Part shown: piece by piece, positions 1 through 7,599 of the stretch | Numbering within the stretch: the stretch's first letter is position 1 | How the letters are laid out: every line of letters begins with the position of its first letter | Assembly: GCA_003228395.1 (NCBI GenBank) | Contig: QIDJ01000297.1 | Coordinates: forward strand, 1 to 8,966 | Direction: 5' to 3' | DNA from: Flammeovirgaceae bacterium | GTDB taxonomy: Bacteria > Bacteroidota > Bacteroidia > Cytophagales > Cyclobacteriaceae | DNA length: 8,966 nucleotides | Program-made: the position numbers and the translations under genes | The notes under the pieces: model-generated | Databases searched by the model: none | Seen by the model: only the letters and a program-made list of their open reading frames with translations | What the model was told of the DNA's origin: nothing

Positions 1-2094
1 ATTGCCGGGTCAGATTTCTTTGAAATGTTTGATTTTAAGGTCGTGGCAGGTAATACGGCCGGTATCCTTTCCGCCCCGGGCGATGTAGTCATTACCCGGA
101 AAATTGCCGAAAAGTATTTTGGAAGCGCCGATGCCGCAGGTTCCGGTCTGACAATAAATATTAACGGGAAGCCGCAAGAATTTGAAGTCAGGGCAGTGGT
201 GGAAAACGTGCCTTCAAACAGCAGTATCCGGTTTGATATGGTTGTTTCCGATCATTATCTGAAAGATATTTTTCCCGAACCTATGCTTACTTCGTGGTTT
301 ATGATCACGGGTGAGAATTTCATAATGCTCCGTGAGGGAGCAGATCCGGAATTGGTTTCTGCAAAATTTGAATCGCTGGTGAAGCAAGTACTTGGGGAAA
401 GGCTCGAAGAAATGGATTATGTCATCCACCTGCAACCACTTAAAGACATCCACCTGAATGTTGATCTTCCTCCTTCAGACTCTGCAGTGGGCGATCCGAA
501 AACCATTTTCATACTTGGAGGCATCGCACTGCTTATTCTGGTTATGGCCAGCATAAATTTTGTAACCCTTTCGTTGGGAAAATCAATAGACCGGTCAAAA
601 GAAATAGGTATCCGAAAATCAGTAGGGGCCTACAAGAGCCAACTCGTAGGCCAGTTTATTGGTGAAGCGGTGATCACTACTCTGATTGCCTTACTGATCG
701 GCGTTATTATAGCATGGTTTGCATTGCCACTGTTTAATGAATTCTCAGGCTCGGAACTTGTGTTTGAAATTACGCTTGAAAATATGGGTATATTCCTGCT
801 TCTATCGCTTTTACTTGGTGTGCTGGCTGGTTTTTATCCTGCCCTGATCATGTCAGGATTTAATACCGTTGCCATTCTCAAAGGAAGCAATAGGGCTCAT
901 ACAGGAGGGCATTCCCTTCGGACCGTGCTTGTTGCCGGCCAGTTTGTGCTTTCGATCTTTCTGATCTCTGCCACACTCATAATGAAAAATCAATTGCGTT
1001 TTTTACAAAACAAAAATCTGGGTTTTGACAAGGAGCACGTCGTGGTGCTTGCCCTGAATGTGGAAGATGCAAAAGGATTAAGGGAACTGGTTAAAAAGGG
1101 GATGGAGAAAGGAGATAAGATACAGCTTGCGCTAAAATCCCACCCGGAAATAATTAGCACGGCTATGGCATCGCACTCCTTCGGGCCTGGTACATGGACC
1201 AACATTGCATGGATGAAGGAAGATGTGCGTTACAATTTCTATTATAATACGGTTAGTGTTGATTACCTGAATACAATGGATATCAATCTGGTAGAAGGCA
1301 GAGACTTTAATGAAGGCAATCAGGCTGATTTTCATCGTTCATTTATCATTAATGAAGCTTTTGTCAGGGAGTTTGGTTTGGATAAACCGGTAGGCGGCAT
1401 GATTCCGGATGCGCAATTCACTGATCATGAAATCATAGGTGTTGTGGAAGATTTTCATATTGAATCCCTGCATGCACCAATTTTACCGCTGGCAATGGCG
1501 TTGAACGTAGAACTCGGCTTCAGCGGAGCTCATAATGTAAAGATCGGCAGCAGCCCATCGCCAAAAATATTTATACGTGTGGCTCCGGAAAAAACAAGTG
1601 AAGCGCTTGACTTAATACGTACATCCTGGAATGAGGTATATCCGGGAGAACCTTTCGATTACGATTTTCTTGATGAAAACCTGAAACAACAATATCTGAA
1701 AGAAGATAACCTCGGTAAAATTATGACAAGCGCTACCTCACTGGCTGTCATCATCAGTTGCCTGGGATTGTTCGGACTTTCTGCCCTCATCCTGTCGGCA
1801 CGAATGAAAGAAATCAGCATCCGAAAAGTATTGGGTGCTTCACGCAATAATCTGATTTACGCACTTTCCGGAAAGTTTGTAATACTGATTATAGTAGCCC
1901 TACTCATTGCCATTCCGGTTACCTGGTACACAATGGATAACTGGCTGAGTGCATTTGAATACCGGATCAATATCACGCCAATCATATTTTTACTGTCGGG
2001 GATCATCATCATTGCCATATCCCTTATCACTATTAGTTACCAGACCTTCAGGGTAATAAGGGCGAATCCTTCTGATGTATTGAGAACCGAATAG
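1..2094 (+). CDS. FtsX-like/MacB-type ABC transporter permease, 5' end outside window
   Basis: This is the permease subunit of an ABC system of the MacB/FtsX/LolC type, which typically transmits ATP-driven movement across the inner membrane for export or envelope work. The reading frame is open from base 1, where SDFFEMFDFKVVAGN matches the first periplasmic (MacB_PCD) domain. I infer that about 100 N-terminal residues, including helix 1, lie outside the window. Numbering visible codons from 1: periplasmic domain to about 165; helices near 169-191, 218-243 and 261-285 with IRKSVGA at 204-210; a further helix near 305-328; a second periplasmic domain near 330-570; and closing helices near 578-600, 624-644 and 660-682 with IRKVLGAS at 607-614. 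It ends in ANPSDVLRTE, a usual tail of this family. The two repeated FtsX cores with R-K-x-x-G-A motifs show the duplicated architecture. No ATPase partner is visible and the substrate is unknown. The cut is due to the window edge, not a mutation. Confidence 0.93.
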   Translation: MAGSDFFEMFDFKVVAGNTAGILSAPGDVVITRKIAEKYFGSADAAGSGLTININGKPQEFEVRAVVENVPSNSSIRFDMVVSDHYLKDIFPEPMLTSWFMITGENFIMLREGADPELVSAKFESLVKQVLGERLEEMDYVIHLQPLKDIHLNVDLPPSDSAVGDPKTIFILGGIALLILVMASINFVTLSLGKSIDRSKEIGIRKSVGAYKSQLVGQFIGEAVITTLIALLIGVIIAWFALPLFNEFSGSELVFEITLENMGIFLLLSLLLGVLAGFYPALIMSGFNTVAILKGSNRAHTGGHSLRTVLVAGQFVLSIFLISATLIMKNQLRFLQNKNLGFDKEHVVVLALNVEDAKGLRELVKKGMEKGDKIQLALKSHPEIISTAMASHSFGPGTWTNIAWMKEDVRYNFYYNTVSVDYLNTMDINLVEGRDFNEGNQADFHRSFIINEAFVREFGLDKPVGGMIPDAQFTDHEIIGVVEDFHIESLHAPILPLAMALNVELGFSGAHNVKIGSSPSPKIFIRVAPEKTSEALDLIRTSWNEVYPGEPFDYDFLDENLKQQYLKEDNLGKIMTSATSLAVIISCLGLFGLSALILSARMKEISIRKVLGASRNNLIYALSGKFVILIIVALLIAIPVTWYTMDNWLSAFEYRINITPIIFLLSGIIIIAISLITISYQTFRVIRANPSDVLRTE

Positions 2095-2160
2095 CGAGGG
2101 TGTTTAACCGCAGGGTTCACAGAGAAATTGCTGAGGTCGCAATGTTATAATTCATTAATG

Positions 2161-2190
2161 TTGATTTGACTGTTACAAGTGGTATTATTG
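2161..2190 (+). promoter_or_regulatory. candidate Bacteroidota-type promoter for the AI-2E family gene
   Basis: A TTG at 2161-2163 is followed after 19 bases by TATTATTG at 2183-2190, one mismatch from the TAnnTTTG element of Bacteroidota promoters. The spacing fits the TTG-N19-TAnnTTTG pattern described for flavobacteria. It lies about 100 bases before the start codon at 2289. The stretch is AT-rich, so a chance match is quite possible. The remainder of the 2095-2288 gap shows no gene. Confidence 0.28.
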
Positions 2191-2288
2191 TTTAATCAGG
2201 CGTGGAAAATCGTGTATTTTTACTGATATACACAAATTAAATGATTCAATTGGCTTAATTTAGTTCACTTGAAAATAAATCATTCAGG

Positions 2289-3389
2289 ATGCTGCATAAT
2301 CAGCCATTGATAGTAAAGATAACGATCGGGTTCGTAGGGATAATAGCTTTTATTGTTGTTGCAAGTGTTGGAAGAAATTTTTTATATCCGCTGTTAATCG
2401 GAGTGTTATTTTCTTACCTGCTGTTTCCAATATCAAACCAGCTTGAAAAAAAGAAAGTACCACGGCCGTTGGCTATCATCATCAGTATTTTGTTTGGAAT
2501 ATCGGTGATAGGCGGCATTCTTTTCTTTTTATATAACCGGCTCACGTTTTTTCTTGCTGACATACAAACGTTGAAAGCAAATGCCATGGTTAGTCTTGAA
2601 ATCATTCAAAATAATGTAGAAACCATTTTTGGCGTGAGCGTAGGTAGCCAGAAACAGTGGATGCGTGAAAATATAAACAAGATGCTCGAAACCGGCGCCG
2701 GTAATATACAGACTGCATTATCTGCCACTACCACCACCATTTTTGCATTTGGAATAATGCCTGTGTATGTATTTTTTATGACCCTGTACCGGAATAAATT
2801 CCGGAATTTTGTGTTGATGGTAACACCTCCGGGTAAGCATGTCGCTACCAAAAAAGTAATGGATCAGATATCGGATGTAACACGAAGATATGTGGGAGGT
2901 GTTGTTGCCGTAGTGATGATATTGTGTGTACTTAACTCGCTTGGATTGTGGATTGTTGGGATTAAATATGCGATCATGTTTGGAATATTGTCTGCATTAA
3001 TGAATCTGATCCCGTATTTCGGAACACTGATTGGTGCGGCCATACCGCTGACCTTCACCCTGCTGTCAGGCACACCTGAAAAAGCCATTGGCGTTCTGAT
3101 ACTTTTTATGATCATTCAATTCACAGAGAATAATATACTTACCCCGAATATTACAGGTGGCAGTGTTCAGATCAATCCGTTTTTTACGATTATTGGCATC
3201 GTCCTGGGCGGCATGTTATGGGGAATTCCGGGTATGCTTGTCGCTGTACCGCTGTTAGGCACGCTGAAAATAATTTTTGAAAATGTGAACGTACTTCATC
3301 CTTATGCATTTCTTATGGGGGTAACAGGTCCCCGCAAGTATATTAAATTTAAAAAATCACCAAAGCGGGAAGAACAGCAGGCGGCCTGA
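2289..3389 (+). CDS. AI-2E family transporter (PerM/UPF0118-type membrane protein)
   Basis: This is a complete 366-residue polytopic inner-membrane protein of the AI-2E transporter family (PerM, YhhT, TqsA and relatives), whose members usually have 340-380 residues. Hydrophobic segments lie near residues 8-28, 31-48, 60-84, 145-168, 203-226, 228-262, 268-284 and 305-340. A hydrophilic helical stretch near 85-140 matches the loop after the third helix. Family hallmarks are NLIPYFG at 239-245 with the glycine-rich run after it, and TENNILTPNITGG from 279, followed by a P-x-x-x-I-x-G-x-x-L-G-G-x-L-W-G-I-P-G pattern. The tail is short and basic. No Shine-Dalgarno precedes the ATG, as is normal in Bacteroidota. 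The substrate cannot be told: a few relatives export autoinducer-2, others act in ion exchange or are uncharacterised, and nothing here points to quorum sensing. The flanking permease and ABC genes are on the same strand but separated by 194 and 126 bases. Confidence 0.9.
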   Translation: MLHNQPLIVKITIGFVGIIAFIVVASVGRNFLYPLLIGVLFSYLLFPISNQLEKKKVPRPLAIIISILFGISVIGGILFFLYNRLTFFLADIQTLKANAMVSLEIIQNNVETIFGVSVGSQKQWMRENINKMLETGAGNIQTALSATTTTIFAFGIMPVYVFFMTLYRNKFRNFVLMVTPPGKHVATKKVMDQISDVTRRYVGGVVAVVMILCVLNSLGLWIVGIKYAIMFGILSALMNLIPYFGTLIGAAIPLTFTLLSGTPEKAIGVLILFMIIQFTENNILTPNITGGSVQINPFFTIIGIVLGGMLWGIPGMLVAVPLLGTLKIIFENVNVLHPYAFLMGVTGPRKYIKFKKSPKREEQQAA

Positions 3390-3515
3390 GTTGGTGCACC
3401 CCATGGCAAAGTGTGTGTCTTTTCCGTACTGGGTGTTTAGTTCAGCGGTTTTTAAACCATCAATAATTATACTATTTTTAGGCATGCTGTTTTATGTATT
3501 TACAGAAGGTTAGAA

Positions 3516-6500
3516 ATGAGTGAAGAATTATTAAGTGTAATCATACAGTTATTTTCGATTGTTGCAAAAGAGCGGGTCACAGAAGATGAACGGGCAAATA
3601 TCAAGGAGTTTCTTTCTTTTCATTTGAACCAGGAATCGATTCCGCATTATCTTAGGCTTTTCGACCAATTTTGTGAAGAATATAAGCCGCAGATTGAGGA
3701 GATAGAAGATGCGGATCAGGAAACCATAGAGTTTGTAGATGACTGGGCACGAATTTCTGAAATAGGAAAGCATATTAATAAAGGACTGACACAGCAGCAA
3801 AAACTTATATTAATTCTCAAGATCATTGAACTTGTGCTGGCTGATGGTGAAATTTCGGAACGTCAGAACAACCTGATTTTTTATATCGGTAAAATAATAA
3901 AAGTAAATCAAAAAGATATCTGGCAAATTGAAAAATTTGTACGGGCCACCGATGCAGAAGAATTTGATTCTAAAAATATCGTTATCATTGATGACGGATC
4001 AGGCGAACATCCATATAAAAGCAAGCGAATTGTAGCCAAAAACCTGACCGGCCTGATTGCCATTCTCCGGATTCCGGGAGCTGCAACCTATTTTGTCAAA
4101 TACCTGGGCATTTCGGATCTGTCATTAAACGGTGTACCGCTAAAGAGCCGGCGAATCAGCGTATTCCCTACCGGATCTACTATCCGGGGCAATAAAATAA
4201 CCCCGCTATATTATAGTGATGTAGCCGGGAGGTTTATGGAAGAAGGGGCAAGCTCAAAAATCTCCTTCCTGGCCGATCATATTACTTATCAATTCCGTAG
4301 CGGCGACACAGGATTGCGGGATATATACATCTCCGAGGAAGGCGGAAAGATGATAGGTGTAATGGGAGCGAGCGGATCAGGCAAATCAACACTGCTCAAT
4401 GTACTGAATGGCAACGAGCCGCCCTCAACAGGTAATGTGTTGATTAATGGGATCAGCATTCATCGTGAAGCAGAAAAAATAGAAGGAGTGATCGGCTTTG
4501 TGCCCCAGGAAGATTTTTTGATTGAGGAGCTTACCGTATATCAGAACCTCTACTATGCAGCCAGGTTGTGTTTTGGAAATTACAGCAAAGAGCAGATTCA
4601 TGATCTGGTGATCAGAAGACTGAAAATACTCGGACTGCTGGAAACAAAAGACCTGAAAGTGGGATCGCCCCTTGAAAAAATGATCAGCGGCGGTCAGCGC
4701 AAACGGCTGAATATCGGTCTTGAACTGCTGCGGGAGCCGTCGGTTCTTTTCATTGACGAGCCCACCTCCGGGTTATCGTCACGTGATTCTGAGAATATAA
4801 TGGATTTACTCAAGGAGTTGTCTTTCAGGGGTAAAATGATCTTTGTTGTTATTCATCAGCCTTCTTCGGACATCTATAAAATGTTTGACAGCATGGTCAT
4901 TCTCGATGTGGGCGGATACCAGATTTACTATGGCAACCCGTTGGAAGCCGTGGTGTATTTCAAAACACTTGTCAACATGGTCAATAAAGACCGAAGTGCA
5001 TGTATAGAATGCGGTAATGTGAATGCCGAACAGATATTTAACATTATCGAAAATAAAGTGGTTAATGAATTCGGCAGGTTTACGGATCAGCGAAAGATAA
5101 GCCCCCAGCAATGGAATACCCATTTTACTGATACCATTGCGCTTCCGTCACCGAAAAACATAAAATCAACACTTAAGTCAACGCTTCAACTCCCCCGTAA
5201 GCTCAATCAGATAAAAATATTTGCACAACGCGACATCCTGTCGAAGATCGGCAATAAACAGTATTTAATCATCACCTTTCTCGGATCCCCGTTGCTCGCA
5301 CTGTTTCTGAGTTACCTTATCCGGTATTATGTAAAAGACGGCGAGGGTGCGCAAGATTATGTGTTCAGCCAGAATGATAATATTCCCATCTACTTCTTTA
5401 TGAGCATCATTGTGGCCATTTTTATGGGGCTTGCGGTGAGTGCGGAAGAAATTCTTCGTGACCGGAAAATATTGAAACGTGAGTCATTTCTGCACCTTAG
5501 CAAATGGAGTTACCTGCTGGCAAAAACCGGAATTCTATTTGGAATATCAGCCGTTCAGGCGCTTACCTTTGTACTTATAGGCAACTCCATTCTGGATTTA
5601 CAGGATATGTATTTTAGCTTATGGCTCATCCTTTTCAGTTGTGCATGTTTTGCAAATATTACCGGGTTAAATATTTCCTCTGCATTTGATTCTGCCGTCA
5701 CTATCTACATCCTGATTCCGCTACTCATTATTCCCCAGTTGATTTTAAGCGGGGTGGTTATCAAATTCGATAAATTCAATCCATCTGTTTCAGCTATGGA
5801 CAAAGTTCCATGGTTTGGCGAAATCATGACATCGCGATGGGGTTTTGAGGCTTCACTGGTTAATCAGTTTAAAGACAATCGCTACGAATCTCAATTTTAC
5901 ATGGTTAATAAAAACATGAAGCAGGCGGAATATAAGAATACATACTTCCTGCCTGAACTGGAAACAAAATTGTCGTATGTAGTTAATAATTATTTATCGG
6001 AGGATGCAAAGGCTAAAAGAAAAATAGGGAGAGAATTACGGTTACTTCGCAGCGAGTTGGGTAAAGAAACAATCAAGGTCGGTCAGGATAAATTTAAGTC
6101 TTTAAACCTACTTAATGTTAATGATTTCACACCGGCAGTGCATGATAGTACGCTTGCGTTTATCGGTAAGCTGGAGAAGTTTTATAACCTAAAATATACA
6201 CGTAATGCCCATGTAAGGGATTCACTGGTATCGCGATTGACCAATACACCGGCAAAAAAAGAAAGATTTGATCAGTTGCGAAAGGCGTTTGTAAATGACG
6301 CTATTTCCAATGAAGTAACCAATGCCAATAGTATAATAAAAATCGTGGAGTCTCAAGGCCGGCTGATCCAAAAGGTTTACCCCATCTACTCGGATCCGCA
6401 GCCACGCAACTTTCTGGATTTCAGGGCTACGTTTTATTCGCCGGAAAAATATTTTATGGGGTATAAAATTGATACGTTTTGGTTTAATATTATGTTTATC

Positions 6501-6608
6501 TGGATAATGACAGTAATACTGTGGATATCATTATACTACGATTTACTCAGAAAAGCAGTGAAGGCATTCGGCAAATTAAATCCGGCAAAGCTGCCGTTAC
6601 GTATGTGA
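3516..6608 (+). CDS. ABCG-type fused ABC transporter with TerB-like N-terminal helices
   Basis: This 1030-residue half-transporter carries ATPase and membrane domain in one chain, in the ABCG order (ATPase first). Residues 4-55 and 92-140 are helical TerB-like segments; the second has the acidic ADGE at 109-112. Residues about 155-235 are beta-rich and FHA-like (LNG at 204-206, FPTGSTIRG at 217-225). The ATPase spans about 249-480: Walker A GASGSGKST 284-292, Q-loop Q331, signature ISGGQ 390-394, Walker B VLFIDEP 410-416, H-loop H447. All key residues are present, so it should hydrolyse ATP, probably as a homodimer. A CxxCG motif lies at 496-500 in the linker. Membrane helices lie near 583-605, 625-645, 668-690, 700-722, 728-750 and 989-1012. 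A ~235-residue, largely helical extra-cytoplasmic insert separates the last two, far longer than in eukaryotic ABCG proteins. AGAAGG at 3504-3509 lies six bases before the ATG, an unusual ribosome-site-like element for this phylum. Export is likely; the substrate is unknown. The gene ends six bases from the convergent AraC-type gene. Confidence 0.9.
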   Translation: MSEELLSVIIQLFSIVAKERVTEDERANIKEFLSFHLNQESIPHYLRLFDQFCEEYKPQIEEIEDADQETIEFVDDWARISEIGKHINKGLTQQQKLILILKIIELVLADGEISERQNNLIFYIGKIIKVNQKDIWQIEKFVRATDAEEFDSKNIVIIDDGSGEHPYKSKRIVAKNLTGLIAILRIPGAATYFVKYLGISDLSLNGVPLKSRRISVFPTGSTIRGNKITPLYYSDVAGRFMEEGASSKISFLADHITYQFRSGDTGLRDIYISEEGGKMIGVMGASGSGKSTLLNVLNGNEPPSTGNVLINGISIHREAEKIEGVIGFVPQEDFLIEELTVYQNLYYAARLCFGNYSKEQIHDLVIRRLKILGLLETKDLKVGSPLEKMISGGQRKRLNIGLELLREPSVLFIDEPTSGLSSRDSENIMDLLKELSFRGKMIFVVIHQPSSDIYKMFDSMVILDVGGYQIYYGNPLEAVVYFKTLVNMVNKDRSACIECGNVNAEQIFNIIENKVVNEFGRFTDQRKISPQQWNTHFTDTIALPSPKNIKSTLKSTLQLPRKLNQIKIFAQRDILSKIGNKQYLIITFLGSPLLALFLSYLIRYYVKDGEGAQDYVFSQNDNIPIYFFMSIIVAIFMGLAVSAEEILRDRKILKRESFLHLSKWSYLLAKTGILFGISAVQALTFVLIGNSILDLQDMYFSLWLILFSCACFANITGLNISSAFDSAVTIYILIPLLIIPQLILSGVVIKFDKFNPSVSAMDKVPWFGEIMTSRWGFEASLVNQFKDNRYESQFYMVNKNMKQAEYKNTYFLPELETKLSYVVNNYLSEDAKAKRKIGRELRLLRSELGKETIKVGQDKFKSLNLLNVNDFTPAVHDSTLAFIGKLEKFYNLKYTRNAHVRDSLVSRLTNTPAKKERFDQLRKAFVNDAISNEVTNANSIIKIVESQGRLIQKVYPIYSDPQPRNFLDFRATFYSPEKYFMGYKIDTFWFNIMFIWIMTVILWISLYYDLLRKAVKAFGKLNPAKLPLRM

Positions 6609-6629
6609 GTATGCTTACCCTTGACTCAC
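6605..6629. repeat. inverted repeat at the convergent gene junction
   Basis: GTGAGT at 6605-6610 and ACTCAC at 6624-6629 are perfect inverted copies around a 13-base loop. The stop codons of the ABC transporter (TGA at 6606-6608) and of the convergent AraC-type gene (TAA, read from 6617 to 6615) both fall inside the structure. A competing hairpin can form from GTGAG 6605-6609 and CTTAC 6614-6618 with one G-T pair. Neither has a T-run, so a role as a bidirectional terminator is only a guess from its position. Confidence 0.25.
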
Positions 6630-7487
6630 CTGCCGTTGTTGTAAGTATTTTCTTGGAGAATAACCAGTAATCATTTTAAACTGACGATTAAAATTTGATA
6701 AATTCGTAAAACCGCATTCGTAACAAATTTGAGCTATTGAGAAATTATCCGGTATGAGCAGCTTGCATGCATGCCCGATACGGATTTCATTAAGGTACCG
6801 GGTAAATGTTTTACGTGTATGGCTTTTAAAATACCGGCAAAATGCGGTAGGACTCATATTGGCAACCCCTGAAATTGTCTCAAGCGTAACCTGTTCGGTA
6901 AAATGGTTTATCAGGTAGTTAAACACGGAATTAATCCGCTTATTATCCACATCTTTTGCGGGCAGCGAATAACCCAAGCTGGCAAGCGTTCCAATTTCGG
7001 TTGAAATTGATATCTTTTGGAGGATATCGAGGAGGTGGATTATGCGTTGCATTCCTTCGAGTTCTGCAAGACGTAAAAGCCGGTTGTAAATGGCTTTTTT
7101 TAAGATTCCGTGAAGCTTAATTCCTTTGCCAGCCAACCGTAGCAGCCCTGAAATTTGCGCTGCCTCCATTTTGCTGAAAAATTCACGCCCCACAAAATCA
7201 TTTTCAAAATATACGGAAACCGATTCGGCTGTTTGTTCAGACTCCGAATAATAGATATTGTCGTTTCTGAATACATGCGACAGGTTTTGCCCGAGCAAAT
7301 ACACATCCCCTTCTTTAAACTGGGTTATGCTGTCACCGGAATATAAGGTGCCCCGGCTTCTGCAGATTGCTGTTAGCTGATGGTCAGAATGAAAATGTAG
7401 TTTATCATAAAAATGCGGCAACCGGTCTTCTTCCACTTTTACCGATTCTTTCTCAGGCCGTGATATACGAAAGGAAACGGTCTTCAA
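6615..7487 (-). CDS. AraC-family transcriptional regulator, TTG start
   Basis: A 290-residue regulator with an N-terminal cupin-like sensing domain and a C-terminal double helix-turn-helix DNA-binding domain. The sensor shows KLHFHSDHQL at 30-39 (H31, H33, H36) and GDVYLLGQNLSHVF at 60-73, typical of sugar- or metabolite-binding AraC proteins. The DNA-binding part starts near 185, with helix-turn-helix segments near 200-221 and 250-271 and the hallmark GYSPRKYL at 275-282. The start is placed at TTG (7487-7485). The frame is open upstream to a stop at 7643-7641 but contains no ATG, GTG or other TTG, and the first downstream ATG, near residue 105, would delete the sensor. The resulting start MKTVSFRISRPEKES fits the family pattern M-K-x-x-x-F-[KR]-I. 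It is divergent from the DapA-like gene with a 211-base spacer, which suggests it activates the catabolic operon in response to hydroxyproline or an intermediate (inference). It may also regulate itself. Confidence 0.9.
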   Translation of the reverse strand: MKTVSFRISRPEKESVKVEEDRLPHFYDKLHFHSDHQLTAICRSRGTLYSGDSITQFKEGDVYLLGQNLSHVFRNDNIYYSESEQTAESVSVYFENDFVGREFFSKMEAAQISGLLRLAGKGIKLHGILKKAIYNRLLRLAELEGMQRIIHLLDILQKISISTEIGTLASLGYSLPAKDVDNKRINSVFNYLINHFTEQVTLETISGVANMSPTAFCRYFKSHTRKTFTRYLNEIRIGHACKLLIPDNFSIAQICYECGFTNLSNFNRQFKMITGYSPRKYLQQRQVSQG

Positions 7488-7560
7488 AATTGTATTTAAA
7501 TAGCGTAAAACAACAAAATAACTGCAAATAAAGATAAAAAAGTATTTAAAATGGATAAAT

Positions 7561-7599
7561 ATTGCTGATTTAATTGCTGTACAACCTACTACTTTTGCT
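7561..7599 (+). promoter_or_regulatory. candidate AraC-type operator: tandem ATTGCTG repeats
   Basis: ATTGCTG occurs at 7561-7567 and again at 7573-7579, and the core TTGCT recurs at 7595-7599. The second and third cores are 21 bases apart, two helical turns, the usual spacing of AraC-family half-sites. The third copy overlaps the likely -7 promoter element of the downstream gene, where activators of this family often sit. Assignment to this regulator is inference from position and repetition. Confidence 0.3.
7590..7597 (+). promoter_or_regulatory. TAnnTTTG -7 promoter element of the DapA-like operon
   Basis: TACTTTTG is a perfect match to the TAnnTTTG -7 element of Bacteroidota primary-sigma promoters. 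Transcription would begin near 7604, giving a leader of about 95 bases before the ATG at 7699. No TTG or TTTG -33 element sits at the usual 19-21 base distance (TTG at 7562-7564 and 7574-7576 are too far and too near). That would fit a promoter needing an activator. Confidence 0.4.

Noticed and set aside
1..2094. Permease gene could be read as N-terminally truncated
   Set aside because: The frame is open to base 1 and begins within a normal family segment, so the missing part lies beyond the window edge; no frameshift or internal stop is seen.
2127..2143. Hairpin ATTGC/GCAAT after the permease gene as terminator
   Set aside because: The stem is only five bases with a 7-base loop and no following T-run; such structures arise by chance in AT-rich DNA.
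2289..3389. Quorum-sensing (autoinducer-2) exporter
   Set aside because: The family name comes from a few members; no luxS or signalling gene is nearby, so a function in AI-2 transport is unsupported.
3393..3406. Adjacent palindromes GGTGCACC and CCATGG after the AI-2E family gene
   Set aside because: They do not pair with each other into a terminator and match no operator I know; short palindromes like these are common by chance.
3447..3458. GGTTTTTAAACC as a terminator between the AI-2E family gene and the ABC gene
   Set aside because: The usable stem is four or five bases with almost no loop, and no T-run follows.
3516..3960. Tellurite resistance determinant because of the TerB-like segments
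   Set aside because: No terC, terD or terZ-type genes are present, and TerB-like helices occur in many unrelated proteins.
7155..7346. Small open frame on the + strand inside the AraC-type gene, and similar open frames opposite other genes
   Set aside because: They lie wholly inside well-supported genes on the other strand and their translations show no recognisable domain.
7492..7550. GTATTTAAA repeated 50 bases apart as an operator pair
   Set aside because: The words are pure AT apart from one G and lie in very AT-rich DNA, so I give them no weight beyond mention in the spacer entry.
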